Positions 8,884 through 17,192 of a DNA stretch of 64,000 nucleotides are shown here, piece after piece. A program made the position numbers and the translations under genes. The DNA comes from Planctomycetota bacterium (lineage in GTDB: Bacteria; Planctomycetota; UBA1135; GCA-002748355), in NCBI GenBank assembly GCA_020638795.1, contig JACKHW010000005.1, forward strand, positions 434,001 through 498,000, written 5' to 3'. The notes under the pieces were generated by a model. It had not been told where the DNA came from, did not search any database, and saw only the letters and a program-made list of their open reading frames with translations. Position 1 is the first letter of the stretch. Every line of letters starts with the position of its first letter.

Positions 8884-10566
8884 TCAGGGAACACGTACCG
8901 AAGTCGGAACCGCGACACTCGGACAGCAAATGGTGACGCTCTGGAAGTCGAGGACGACGAACGCGTGGTACGCCGTCGACGGCCACAGCGGATGGAACAC
9001 GTCGCTCGATGCTCGACCCGCAGCGTCGAGGATACCGACTGAAGGCAAGACCGTGTTGGGCGATGCGAGGAGCAACGACGTGTATGCATCGAACGTGAGC
9101 GGCAGATCGAACCATGGCAACTTCGTCGGTCCCGTGCTGGTCAACGAACCGAGCAACAGCCAGACCTTGCCCGCGTTGGCGGTCCCTGCATCGAGGTCCA
9201 TCGTGCGCCAGCGATCGTTCGCGTCGACCCAATGACAGTCCGTCACGAGGGAGAGGCGCTTCGGGCTGAGCACCTGAGCACGAGCTCCGATGTAGCCTTC
9301 GGCATCGCGATAGGACGAGCCATCGGTCGGAGCTCCGACGACGAAGTCCGACATCCCGTCGCCGTTGACGTCACCGAGACTAGCGATGCTCGCACCGAAG
9401 GCACCCTTCGTCCTCCTACCGAGGAACGTCTCGATCACCCTGCCGTCGACACCCGAGAGCACGCGCGCAAGGCCGACATCGAGGTACTTCGACTCGTCGT
9501 GTCCGGGTGCACCGACGACGACGTCGGGGATGCCATCGCGATCGACGTCGCCTGCAGCCGCAACCGCGGCACCGAACTCCTCGAACGCGGCTGTGCCCGT
9601 CGCGGACCACAGGGCCTTGCCGCTCTTGCCGCTCTGCACCGTGACCCGCCCCTCGAAGCTCGCCCCGCCGCGAGGGCTCCCGATCACGATGTCGTCGGCA
9701 CCGTCACGATCGACGTCGCCACAGTTCGCGACCGACGCCCCGAACGAAGAGTCACCGCCGGTCCAGGTGTGGATCGCGTGTCCGGTCTTGCCGCTGCGTA
9801 GCACGACGAGCGGTCGATTCCCGTTGCCGCTCGCGTCCGCCATCGATCGCACGAGAACGTCCGCATACCCGTCGCGATCGAGATCCCCTGCGCTGACGAC
9901 GACGTCGCCGAGCCCCGTGGCAGTCGTGTCACCGATGCTCCACAACGAGCGACCGTCCTTCGCGCTGACGACGCGGACCTTGCCGATGTACGTGCCGCTT
10001 CCCGTCAGGGAGCTGTACGCGATGTCGGGAGTCCCATCGCCATCGCAGTCACCGACACCTGCGATCGACCAACCGACGCGTTCTTCGGCAGCGTCGCCCG
10101 TCAAGACGGTGAGGACACTCCGTGTGCGTCCCGACCACACACGGACGACGCCGGTTACGAGGGACGCGATGGCGAAGTCGCCATGACCGTCTCTGTCGAC
10201 GTCCCCGACACCGCAGACGCTCCAACCGAGCTGCTCGAACGCACTCCCTTTCACCTCGAAGATCGTGAGGCCCGTGCGCCCCGACACGACGAGCGCGCGT
10301 CCACTCTGCACGCCGTTTTCGCTCGAGAACGGCGCCCCCACGATCCAGTCCGGAGCGCCGTCGCGATCGACGTCCCCGCAACCGGCGATGGAGCGCGCGA
10401 AGGACTCCGCGGGCAGGCCATCGATCTTGAAGAGGTGGAACGGTCGGTTCGGTCGCGCGGCGAGCTGGGACGCAGCAATACGTGCCGTCGTCATCGCCGC
10501 GATGGTGACTGCGCAAACGAGTGGCGCGACCGAGACGAGTGAGTGAATGACGTGTTTTCTCGACAT
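8884..10566 (-). CDS. Secreted FG-GAP (integrin alpha-like) repeat protein
   Basis: 560 residues. The start is set at the ATG at 10566, which gives a lysine/arginine-containing signal peptide (MSRKHVIHSLVSVAPLVCAV); a longer open frame runs through a short tandem repeat and is unlikely to be coding. Seven FG-GAP units carry calcium-binding DxDxDG loops, for example GDVDRDGAPDWIVGAP, GDLDRDGYADVLVRS and GDVNGDGMSDFVVGAP, so a seven-bladed propeller is expected. The C-terminal ~110 residues (from about 450) form an extra module with DAGTANAGKVWLLLGS and FHPLWPS. It lies between an ECF sigma gene (164 bp upstream) and a kinase gene (6 bp downstream) on the same strand, so it may be part of the same signalling unit. 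The ligand is unknown. Confidence 0.88.
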   Translation of the reverse strand: MSRKHVIHSLVSVAPLVCAVTIAAMTTARIAASQLAARPNRPFHLFKIDGLPAESFARSIAGCGDVDRDGAPDWIVGAPFSSENGVQSGRALVVSGRTGLTIFEVKGSAFEQLGWSVCGVGDVDRDGHGDFAIASLVTGVVRVWSGRTRSVLTVLTGDAAEERVGWSIAGVGDCDGDGTPDIAYSSLTGSGTYIGKVRVVSAKDGRSLWSIGDTTATGLGDVVVSAGDLDRDGYADVLVRSMADASGNGNRPLVVLRSGKTGHAIHTWTGGDSSFGASVANCGDVDRDGADDIVIGSPRGGASFEGRVTVQSGKSGKALWSATGTAAFEEFGAAVAAAGDVDRDGIPDVVVGAPGHDESKYLDVGLARVLSGVDGRVIETFLGRRTKGAFGASIASLGDVNGDGMSDFVVGAPTDGSSYRDAEGYIGARAQVLSPKRLSLVTDCHWVDANDRWRTMDLDAGTANAGKVWLLLGSLTSTGPTKLPWFDLPLTFDAYTSLLLASPNTVLPSVGILDAAGRASSDVFHPLWPSTAYHAFVVLDFQSVTICCPSVAVPTSVRVP

Positions 10567-10653
10567 TGGAACCTCTGGCTGGAAGGGCAACTGCAACGGG
10601 TTCCGTCGGGCGTCCGGTTTCGGGCACGAAAAAACGAAAATCTCCGTGCGCCA

Positions 10654-10743
10654 CCTCAGTACGTAGCTACTCCGTACGCAGCCACTCCGTACGCAGCCAC
10701 TCCGTACGCAGCCACTCCGTACGCAGCTGCTCAGTCCGCAGCC
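10654..10743. repeat. 15-bp tandem repeat (minisatellite), 6 copies
   Basis: Six consecutive 15-bp units; the consensus is ACTCCGTACGCAGCC. The middle copies (10669-10713) are identical, the 10714 copy differs at its last base, and the outer copies (10654 and 10729) are diverged. The array fills part of the gap between the ECF sigma gene and the FG-GAP gene. Its last copy contains the sigma gene's TGA stop (10731-10733) and last codons, so the array appears to have expanded outward from the gene's 3' end. The unit is too short and lacks spacers for a CRISPR. Confidence 0.9.
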
Positions 10744-11399
10744 AGCAAATCGATCAAGCGCCGGCATTCAGCGTCGCTGTCGAGGCTGCCGTGATCGATG
10801 ACGACGAGACGCAGCGTCTCGCGGAACTCACGTCGAGCACGTCGATAGTCGTTGTGGACCCGAGTCGGTTCGAGCACGAGTCGTTCGGCAATCGTGCGGA
10901 TCGGTAGATCTTCTTCGATGCGGAGTCGCAGGATTCGGTAGCGCTGACGAAACTCCTCGTCGCGTTCCGCTCCCAGTGCCGCATGCCGGCGGACGGCCTC
11001 GGTCATGAGTTCCAAAGCCCAGGCGCGATCGAAGACGCGCGACAACGAGGCTTCGCGTGCCGGCAACTCCGCGAGGATGGAGGTTTGGCTCGTCGACAGT
11101 CTGCCACTCCGTGCGACACGTTCCTCGTGTCGCCGTGCGACGTTTCGCACGACGCCGAACAAGAATGCGCGAAAACTACCGCGTGCGGTGTCGGCAGCGT
11201 GCAAAGCACCGTCCTGCTTGAAACACTCGACGAACACGTCCTGGAGTGCATCCTCGACGTCGTTCGTCAGCTGAGCACGACGCCACCGTTCATGGAGATA
11301 CGCACGGATCGGTGCTGCATAACTCTTCCAGAAAAGCGCACGCGAATCCGCGTCCCCCCCGGCAGCAGCGCGAACGAGTGTCCAACACGTCGGCTCCAT
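10731..11399 (-). CDS. ECF-family RNA polymerase sigma factor
   Basis: A 222-residue sigma-70-like protein with regions 2 and 4 only. Region 2 shows DVEDALQDVFVECFKQ (about residues 46-61) and GSFRAFLFGVVRNVARRHEE. Region 4 shows YRILRLRIEEDLPIRTIAER followed by the helix-turn-helix VLEPTRVHNDYRRARREF. These kinase-associated planctomycete ECF factors usually lack a classical membrane anti-sigma factor, and none is visible here; the kinase at 6526-8877 is the obvious candidate controller (inference). The ATG at 11399 is used. The 3' end runs into a 15-bp tandem repeat. It heads a probable minus-strand operon: sigma, FG-GAP protein, kinase. Confidence 0.88.
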   Translation of the reverse strand: MEPTCWTLVRAAAGGDADSRALFWKSYAAPIRAYLHERWRRAQLTNDVEDALQDVFVECFKQDGALHAADTARGSFRAFLFGVVRNVARRHEERVARSGRLSTSQTSILAELPAREASLSRVFDRAWALELMTEAVRRHAALGAERDEEFRQRYRILRLRIEEDLPIRTIAERLVLEPTRVHNDYRRARREFRETLRLVVIDHGSLDSDAECRRLIDLLAAD

Positions 11400-11414
11400 C
11401 GTGCGACTCGATCT

Positions 11415-12017
11415 TCAATCTTCTTCGGAAGCGCCTTCGACGACGAGACCGAGACGCCGGAATACGTTCGTGAACTCCGTCGACGACTTCTCGGAAACGA
11501 GTACGCGCGCACTCTGCATACCACCCTCGTAGACGAGGCAATGTTCGCACGCAAAGCACACGACGAGGTCGAACACCGCACCGTCATGCGCGAGGCGGAG
11601 CCCGTGTCGCGGCTCGAAACAGTCGGCGACCGACTCGTCCTGCTTGCTCGCGATCGAGAGCGCGAACAGGGCCGCGAGTTCCATCTTGTCCGTCGCATGC
11701 TCGAGGACGCGATGACCGATCACGGGATACCCGTGGAGGTTCATGGCCGTCTTGCGCACGAGTGGCATGAGTGGATCGTCGTCCTCGAGGCCCTCGGGGT
11801 ACGGATAGAGCGAGAACACCTCGGTAATCGCACACGCTTCGAGGGCCGCATACAGGTCGGGTCCGACGGCTCGTTCGACTTTGGTCGTGATACCCTCGGC
11901 GACTGCCTGGACGATTGCGGCACCGAGGTCCGTCGAAGGCCCCCCCGAAGGCTCCGTCACGCAGCCGAACGAGAGCCACGGAACAGACAAGGCGATGCAC
12001 TGCAAGAACCGACGCAT
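11415..12017 (-). CDS. Putative lipoprotein of unknown function
   Basis: 200 residues. The N-terminus (MRRFLQCIALSVPWLSFGC) looks like a lipoprotein signal with an imperfect lipobox ending at Cys19. The mature part has no domain I recognise with confidence, but it contains a striking pair of motifs, CFEPRHGLRL and DLVVCFACEHC, giving a cysteine cluster suggestive of metal binding or disulfides. The segment GYPVIGHRVLEHATDK resembles a central strand in uncharacterised proteins with the same CFxPRHG and DLVxCFxC motifs. It lies 15 bp upstream of the ECF sigma gene on the same strand and 36 bp downstream of the kinase gene, so it may be transcribed with either. Confidence 0.75.
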   Translation of the reverse strand: MRRFLQCIALSVPWLSFGCVTEPSGGPSTDLGAAIVQAVAEGITTKVERAVGPDLYAALEACAITEVFSLYPYPEGLEDDDPLMPLVRKTAMNLHGYPVIGHRVLEHATDKMELAALFALSIASKQDESVADCFEPRHGLRLAHDGAVFDLVVCFACEHCLVYEGGMQSARVLVSEKSSTEFTNVFRRLGLVVEGASEED

Positions 12018-12053
12018 GCCTCTGATGATAGCGATGGACCTTCCAACACGCTT

Positions 12054-15000
12054 CTACCCGCGCCGCCGTGCGCAGTAGATCCGCGACATCGCATTCTGGT
12101 CGTGCGTGTCCGGCACGAGGTTCGTGGCTTCGGACTCGAAGACGATCACGCGACCATCGGCACTCGCACTCGGGGAACGACTCGCGCCGTTCGCACCGGA
12201 TCCGCGGTCGCCACCGGTCAGCAGCCTGCGGGACGAACCGTGCAGAATCCAAAGCTGTGACTGACTCTCGATCACGATTTCGGCATCGTCGAGGTCGGTA
12301 CCGATGATCGCGATCGACGATCCCGCCACATCGAACCCACGGCCGTTCTCGTCGACCGATATGCGTTGGATTCGATCTCCCGCGAGATCGCACGCAAAGA
12401 GTTGCTCCGTGCCCGCTTCGTCGATCGTGACGAGATTGGTTGCCCGCGTCTGGACGAACGCGTGAGTCGACGTCAAGCCGACGAGCCGCATCGTGAAATC
12501 AGGTATTCGTCCGTGCTCGGTGCCAAGCGGCCGTACCGAGCACGTTGCGACATGGGCGTAGAACGACGGCATGGCCCACCGCGGATGTGGCTCCTCGTGG
12601 ACACGCACGTGCATCGTGTACGCAATCGATTCGCCATCGGGCAAGACCATGCCGAAGCACCGAGCGTCGTCGACCGACTCGGTATTCCTCCAACGCACAC
12701 GCTGCCTCTTGCGATCGAAGAGCACGAGGCGACGTGGAAGCTTCGCGGACCGATAGGCTTCGCAGTAAGCGATGGCATCGCCATCGGCACTGATCGACGG
12801 CGGTGCAGCGAGTGCATCCACACCGCAAGGTGTCCCGGCCTCGTCGATGCTGACACACGTCACCTGGCTGGACTCGCGGTCCAGCACGAAGCAATCCCAA
12901 GTTTCGTTGTCGTCCGCTTCGATGAGGTTCGAGGCCAGACTGTGAAACGCCACGAACCGACCGTTCGCCGAAATGGACGCATAGATGCTCGGTCCGTCGG
13001 GCTCGGTACCGATCGCCGGAACCACGCGAATCGTGCGGTTTTCCTCGAGGTCGCGCACGAACACGTCAGCAGCTCGATTCCGATCGCCTACCACGAGGTT
13101 GCTCGCGTCCGATACGAATGCCACGAATCGCCCATCCGCGGAGAGGGATGGCTCGTAGCACGCGCCATTCGGCAGGCCGCCGTCGATCGCGCGACTGACG
13201 AGCGCGTGACTCGCGATGATCGGGAGTACGTTCGAGGACGACGACGAGTCTGTCGATTCGACGCGCACACGCTCGCGATCCGTAACGTCATCCGAACTCG
13301 CGTCTCGCAACCATCGTCCGATCGCGGCAGTCTTGGCCGCTGACGACGACTCGCGCATTTGCGCGAGCGACTTGCTCTCGGCCGACACGCGCATCGCGAG
13401 CTCGGCGAGCGCACGATGTCGTGTCACCTCGTATTGCGTGAGGGTTCTTGCCGTACGGTTCTGTAGGGCGCCGTCGCGCCGAGCGTACCATGCGAGCAAG
13501 TAGTCCAAGAACGTACCAGGAGCATCGAGCGATTGCATGAGCAGCGCCTCACGCTTCGCAGCATCGAGCGTGGCCCACCACGCGTCGAGTGCAGCGCCGA
13601 GTTCCGCGACGACACCAGGGAAGTTCGGCCAGCGCACCAAGCGCGCCCACCGATGCCGACGGACCGCGTATTCGTAGTTTCCGTTGCGCTCGTGAAACCG
13701 CGCGAGACTCGCGTGCGCCATCGGTGTGAGGACACCGCGCTGTTCGATACGTGCGTAGATCGCGGCAGCTTCGTCGACGCGCCCCAGTTCGATCAGCGCG
13801 TCGGCTTCGACACGGTGTCGAGCACCGTACAGTCCGAAATTGTCGAGCGTGGCCGCATCCCGGATCGTGCGCAGCGCGTACGCGGCATCGCCGCACCGCA
13901 GCGCCGCATCGGCGAGGCGAACGCGGAGAAAGCCGGCCTCGTCGAAATGACGAGAGGCACGCTCGAGCCTCGGCCAGGCGAGCGCAGGACGGCCGCTCTG
14001 CCAATAGACCTGTCCGAGCGCTGCATCGACGAATGGATCTTCGGTGCGTGCAAGGTCGAATCCTCGCCAAGCGTCGATGCAGAGGTCGTAGCGCCCACTC
14101 AGGAGGGCATGCAGGCCGAGACAACGCCGGTCGAGAGTGGACGCTGAAGCGAGGCGCGCTCGCACATCCACGCGCTCCCCCGTGGAAATGAACTCGGTCG
14201 TCAGTGGCGCAGAAATAGCGAGAGCGCGGGTCGACACCGCCAATCCATCGAGCGCTGCCGAGGAGGCTTGCACCACGGCTCGCTCCGCTTGCAAGGTCGC
14301 GTCGTCACGTAGTTCGAGCGCATCGTCATAGAGTGGCAGCGCTTCGTCGAACACGTGCCGCAGCGCGTAGCGAGTGTGCCTCGCAGCCGTTCCGCGCCCG
14401 TAGAGCGCTGCGGAGACTTTCTCATCGAAGCTCGGGTCGAGCAGAACGAGACGCGCGCGACGGACGAGTTCGTCGACACGACCCGGAATCGCGGCACGGT
14501 CGAGGACGTATTGGATGGTCACGATCCCGAACAGGAGCACCAATGCCGCTCCGGCGAACGCACCGACCACCGAACTGCGATTCCGCCGAAGGGTCTTGAG
14601 AACCCGTACGAACGTACTCGCGGGTCGCGCGCGAATCGTACGACCCTCCAGATAGCGTCCGAGGTCCGCGCGCACGTCGGCACACGTCGCGTAGCGTCGT
14701 GCGGGGACCGCATCCATGCACGCGAGCACGATCGTTTCGAGGTCTTTCGGCAGCTTGGGTTCGAGCTTGCGCGGAGGAACGAAGTCACCGCCTTCGATCT
14801 TGCGCAACATGGCAGGGCTCGAAGGCGCCGTGAACGGAACGCGACCCGTCAACGCGTGATACATCGTGACACCGAGCCCGTAGACATCGGTGCGTTCGTC
14901 GACGACGCCACCGACGAGCTGTTCGGGCGCGGCATACGATGGAGTCCCGAGGAACGCTCCCGTCCGCGTCTGAATCGACGCGGCTTCGTCGCGCACGACA

Positions 15001-15728
15001 CCGAAGTCGGTCAGAACCGGTGTCCCTTCGGTGCGAATCAGGATGTTCGACGGCTTGACGTCGCGATGAAGAAACCCAGCGGCATGCACCGCACAAAGCG
15101 CGTCCGCGATATCGAGGCACCAAGCCGCGACGGTGTCGAAGTAGCCGCTCCGCGCGTCGTAACCATCCAGGAGACGCGACAGTCGTTGGGGTCGTGCGGC
15201 GAGATCGACGGACCTCAGCGCATCGACGAGCTGAAGCAGGCTGCGCCCGTCGATCCACTCCATCGCGTATGCCGGAACGCCCGCGACGTCGAGCACTTCG
15301 AAGATCTCGACGACACTCCGATGACGGATGCGCGCAATCGCGAGAGCCTCGTTCCGAAAGCGAATTCGCGCTTCCTTCGACAATCCTGCGTTGTGCGGAA
15401 GGACCTTCAGCGCGACCAAACGACTCGCGAGTGCGATCTGCCTGGCGAGGTAGACGGTTCCCATCCCACCCCGTCCGAGCTCGCGTAGGAGGTCGTAGCC
15501 CGGTACGGACGGAAGCGCTTCGGGCGTGACGACCGCCACATCGGAAGCCAGATGAACGAGCTCTTCGATCTGAGATTCGAGGTAAGGACGCTCGGAGACG
15601 AAGTCCTCCACTCGGACTTGCTGTCGCCGTGCTAGCGCAGTCGTAACGCGGTCCAGGACGTCGTCGAGGAACTCCTCATCGCCGACACCCCCATCGCGCA
15701 ACCCATCGGGTTCGAACTCAGAGGGCAT
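12054..15728 (-). CDS. Transmembrane Ser/Thr kinase with C-terminal WD40-like (PD40) propeller
   Basis: About 1224 residues from the ATG at 15728. A TTG at 15779 would overlap the sigma-gene stop as TTGA and is a possible alternative start, adding 17 residues. The kinase domain begins near residue 77 with LGRGGMGTVY and VALKVL, and has HRDVKPSNIL, TDFGVVRD and GTPSYAAPEQ, all canonical. One membrane helix follows the kinase domain (VVGAFAGAALVLLFGIVTIQ). The middle is helical and TPR-like (LARFHERNGNYEYAVRRHRW). The last third contains repeats of the form SxSADGRFVAFxSxASNLV followed by DVFVRD, typical of TolB/PD40 propellers. It sits directly downstream of an ECF sigma gene, so the two probably form a signalling pair. 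Confidence 0.88.
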   Translation of the reverse strand: MPSEFEPDGLRDGGVGDEEFLDDVLDRVTTALARRQQVRVEDFVSERPYLESQIEELVHLASDVAVVTPEALPSVPGYDLLRELGRGGMGTVYLARQIALASRLVALKVLPHNAGLSKEARIRFRNEALAIARIRHRSVVEIFEVLDVAGVPAYAMEWIDGRSLLQLVDALRSVDLAARPQRLSRLLDGYDARSGYFDTVAAWCLDIADALCAVHAAGFLHRDVKPSNILIRTEGTPVLTDFGVVRDEAASIQTRTGAFLGTPSYAAPEQLVGGVVDERTDVYGLGVTMYHALTGRVPFTAPSSPAMLRKIEGGDFVPPRKLEPKLPKDLETIVLACMDAVPARRYATCADVRADLGRYLEGRTIRARPASTFVRVLKTLRRNRSSVVGAFAGAALVLLFGIVTIQYVLDRAAIPGRVDELVRRARLVLLDPSFDEKVSAALYGRGTAARHTRYALRHVFDEALPLYDDALELRDDATLQAERAVVQASSAALDGLAVSTRALAISAPLTTEFISTGERVDVRARLASASTLDRRCLGLHALLSGRYDLCIDAWRGFDLARTEDPFVDAALGQVYWQSGRPALAWPRLERASRHFDEAGFLRVRLADAALRCGDAAYALRTIRDAATLDNFGLYGARHRVEADALIELGRVDEAAAIYARIEQRGVLTPMAHASLARFHERNGNYEYAVRRHRWARLVRWPNFPGVVAELGAALDAWWATLDAAKREALLMQSLDAPGTFLDYLLAWYARRDGALQNRTARTLTQYEVTRHRALAELAMRVSAESKSLAQMRESSSAAKTAAIGRWLRDASSDDVTDRERVRVESTDSSSSSNVLPIIASHALVSRAIDGGLPNGACYEPSLSADGRFVAFVSDASNLVVGDRNRAADVFVRDLEENRTIRVVPAIGTEPDGPSIYASISANGRFVAFHSLASNLIEADDNETWDCFVLDRESSQVTCVSIDEAGTPCGVDALAAPPSISADGDAIAYCEAYRSAKLPRRLVLFDRKRQRVRWRNTESVDDARCFGMVLPDGESIAYTMHVRVHEEPHPRWAMPSFYAHVATCSVRPLGTEHGRIPDFTMRLVGLTSTHAFVQTRATNLVTIDEAGTEQLFACDLAGDRIQRISVDENGRGFDVAGSSIAIIGTDLDDAEIVIESQSQLWILHGSSRRLLTGGDRGSGANGASRSPSASADGRVIVFESEATNLVPDTHDQNAMSRIYCARRRG

Positions 15729-15775
15729 GTCGTCGTGCGTCACGGGAGGCCATGAGGAAAACGACACGGAGCGGC

Positions 15776-16492
15776 TCAAGAATCTCGAGGTTCTATTCCG
15801 GCGTTTCGACTCTGCGGGTCCCAGGCAGCCGTGTTGCGCGTGCGCAAGTGGCGGTGCAGGGCACGCCGATAGCAGTCGATTCCCTTGCGATACCGATGCT
15901 TCGCCGCCGAATCGCCGATGCCGAGCTCCGACGCGACCTGGGTCACACTCTTGCCTTCGAAGAGACGAAGTCGCACGACGTCACGCCAATCCGAGGGGAC
16001 ATTCTCGAGTGAGGCGCGCATGACCTCCGCTTGCTCTCGGTGCATCGCCAATCGACTCGGCGTCGTCGTTCGAATCGGCTCGTCCCGCCAGGTGCCTAGC
16101 CCGGGAAGTGCCCGCTGGATCGGCTGCTCGCGGTCGACTCGGCGCTTCTGCGCCGAGTAGTAGTCACGCGCATCGAGCAAGCGATGATCGATGATTCCGA
16201 GCAGCCACGCACGGAATCCACCCAGGTCCGTCCACGCACACGACGCCCGATCACGCCAGGCATGCAAGAGTGCGTCCTGCAAGACATCCTCGGCGTTGAG
16301 TTTGCCGCGCAGCATCGGGCCGAGTCTCGAATCGATCACGAGTAGCAAGGACGCCGGCCCCACGCTCTCGACCAGTCGATTCCAGACTCCCGGGTCGTCG
16401 CTCTCGAGCGGATTCTGCCCGCCGAACTCCGGATCGACGCCGTCCGGCGGAGCGGAATCGTTTGCAGTCGCCTTGGTTCGGTCACGCCACAC
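15776..16492 (-). CDS. ECF-family RNA polymerase sigma factor
   Basis: 238 residues from a GTG at 16492. Sigma region 2 is seen in NAEDVLQDALLHAWRD and GGFRAWLLGIIDHRLLDA. Region 4 is seen in VVRLRLFEGKSVTQVASELG followed by SAAKHRYRKGIDCYRRALH. The ~40-residue N-terminal extension is acidic and Pro/Gly-rich and probably disordered. No membrane anti-sigma factor is adjacent. The large kinase gene 12054-15728 follows closely on the same strand, suggesting coupled expression and control by phosphorylation (inference). A hairpin ahead of the gene (16538-16556) may insulate it from the upstream phosphatase gene. Confidence 0.88.
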   Translation of the reverse strand: MWRDRTKATANDSAPPDGVDPEFGGQNPLESDDPGVWNRLVESVGPASLLLVIDSRLGPMLRGKLNAEDVLQDALLHAWRDRASCAWTDLGGFRAWLLGIIDHRLLDARDYYSAQKRRVDREQPIQRALPGLGTWRDEPIRTTTPSRLAMHREQAEVMRASLENVPSDWRDVVRLRLFEGKSVTQVASELGIGDSAAKHRYRKGIDCYRRALHRHLRTRNTAAWDPQSRNAGIEPRDS

Positions 16493-16537
16493 GGTAGGTG
16501 CAATATACGAAATACCGTGGGCTCTGTGACCGCTCCC

Positions 16538-16556
16538 CGCGGGCTCAGAACCCGCG
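16538..16556 (-). terminator. Hairpin at the end of the DSP-like gene
   Basis: A perfect 6-bp GC stem (CGCGGG / CCCGCG) with a 7-nt loop that contains the TGA stop of the phosphatase-like gene. It lies between that gene and the downstream sigma gene. There is no U-tract, so intrinsic termination is uncertain; it could also affect translation termination or mRNA stability. Confidence 0.35.
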
Positions 16557-17120
16557 ATAGTCGCGTTCCTGAGCCACGTACTTCTGCACGCGGTCGATCA
16601 GCGCTTCGGACCGGAGGCCGGCTCGCTTGGCTTCCGCGAGCGCCGCGTCGGGGCTCACGCCCTGGTCGAGGACGCGCGACACGTACCAGATCGCACCGAC
16701 GCGGTTGGAGGATGCGCAGTGGATCATGGCCGGCTTCTTGACGTCGCGGAGCAGTTCACGCAGCTGCCCCAGGCGCTCGTCGGTCAAGTCGCGAACACCG
16801 GAGATCGGCTCGTGGACGTAGTTCATCCCGAGCCCTTCGACGATGCGACGCTCTTCCCACGGCAGTTCGCTGTCCTGGCGCAGGTTGACGATGGTCTCGA
16901 AGCCCTCGTCCTTCGCGAGCGCGAAGTCCTGCTGGGAAGGCTGACTCGCGAACCAGTAGCCGCCTTGGGTGGTCAGCTTGCTGATCGAACCGAGCGAGCG
17001 CGCTTCGAGTTCCTTGGCGTCGTAGTAACCGCTCGACGCGCGGTGCGCACACCCGACGCCGAGGAGGAACGACAACGGAAGGGAAAGCGCGACTGCGCGC
17101 ATCGATTTCTTCGGACTCAT
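16545..17120 (-). CDS. Dual-specificity phosphatase-like lipoprotein (Cx4R signature)
   Basis: 191 residues. The N-terminus is a lipoprotein signal with lipobox LGVGC (Cys24). Residues about 50-185 match the DSP/PTP-like fold related to DUF442 and the phosphatase part of beta-lactamase-hydrolase-like proteins: FETIVNLRQDSELPWEE, the general-acid region MNYVHEPISGVRDLTDE, and the phosphate loop HCASSNRVG (134-142). The loop has Cys135 and Arg140 separated by four residues rather than the classical five, as in other members of this subfamily. The substrate is unknown; its outward location argues against a role on cytoplasmic phosphoproteins. The SDR gene lies 72 bp upstream on the same strand. 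Confidence 0.8.
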   Translation of the reverse strand: MSPKKSMRAVALSLPLSFLLGVGCAHRASSGYYDAKELEARSLGSISKLTTQGGYWFASQPSQQDFALAKDEGFETIVNLRQDSELPWEERRIVEGLGMNYVHEPISGVRDLTDERLGQLRELLRDVKKPAMIHCASSNRVGAIWYVSRVLDQGVSPDAALAEAKRAGLRSEALIDRVQKYVAQERDYRGF

Positions 17121-17192
17121 GGATTCGGGGCCCTTGCTCTGGCTTCGGACGGGAAAAAATGCGGGAAGAATCGGGACGCGGGATACGAACGC

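Noticed and set aside
10654..10743. CRISPR array.
   Set aside because: Units are 15 bp and directly abutting with no spacers, and there are no cas genes; the same applies to 41663-41732.
10567..10767. N-terminal extension of the FG-GAP protein through SGCVR repeats.
   Set aside because: The repeats are the 15-bp minisatellite read on the minus strand; a proper signal peptide starts only at 10566.
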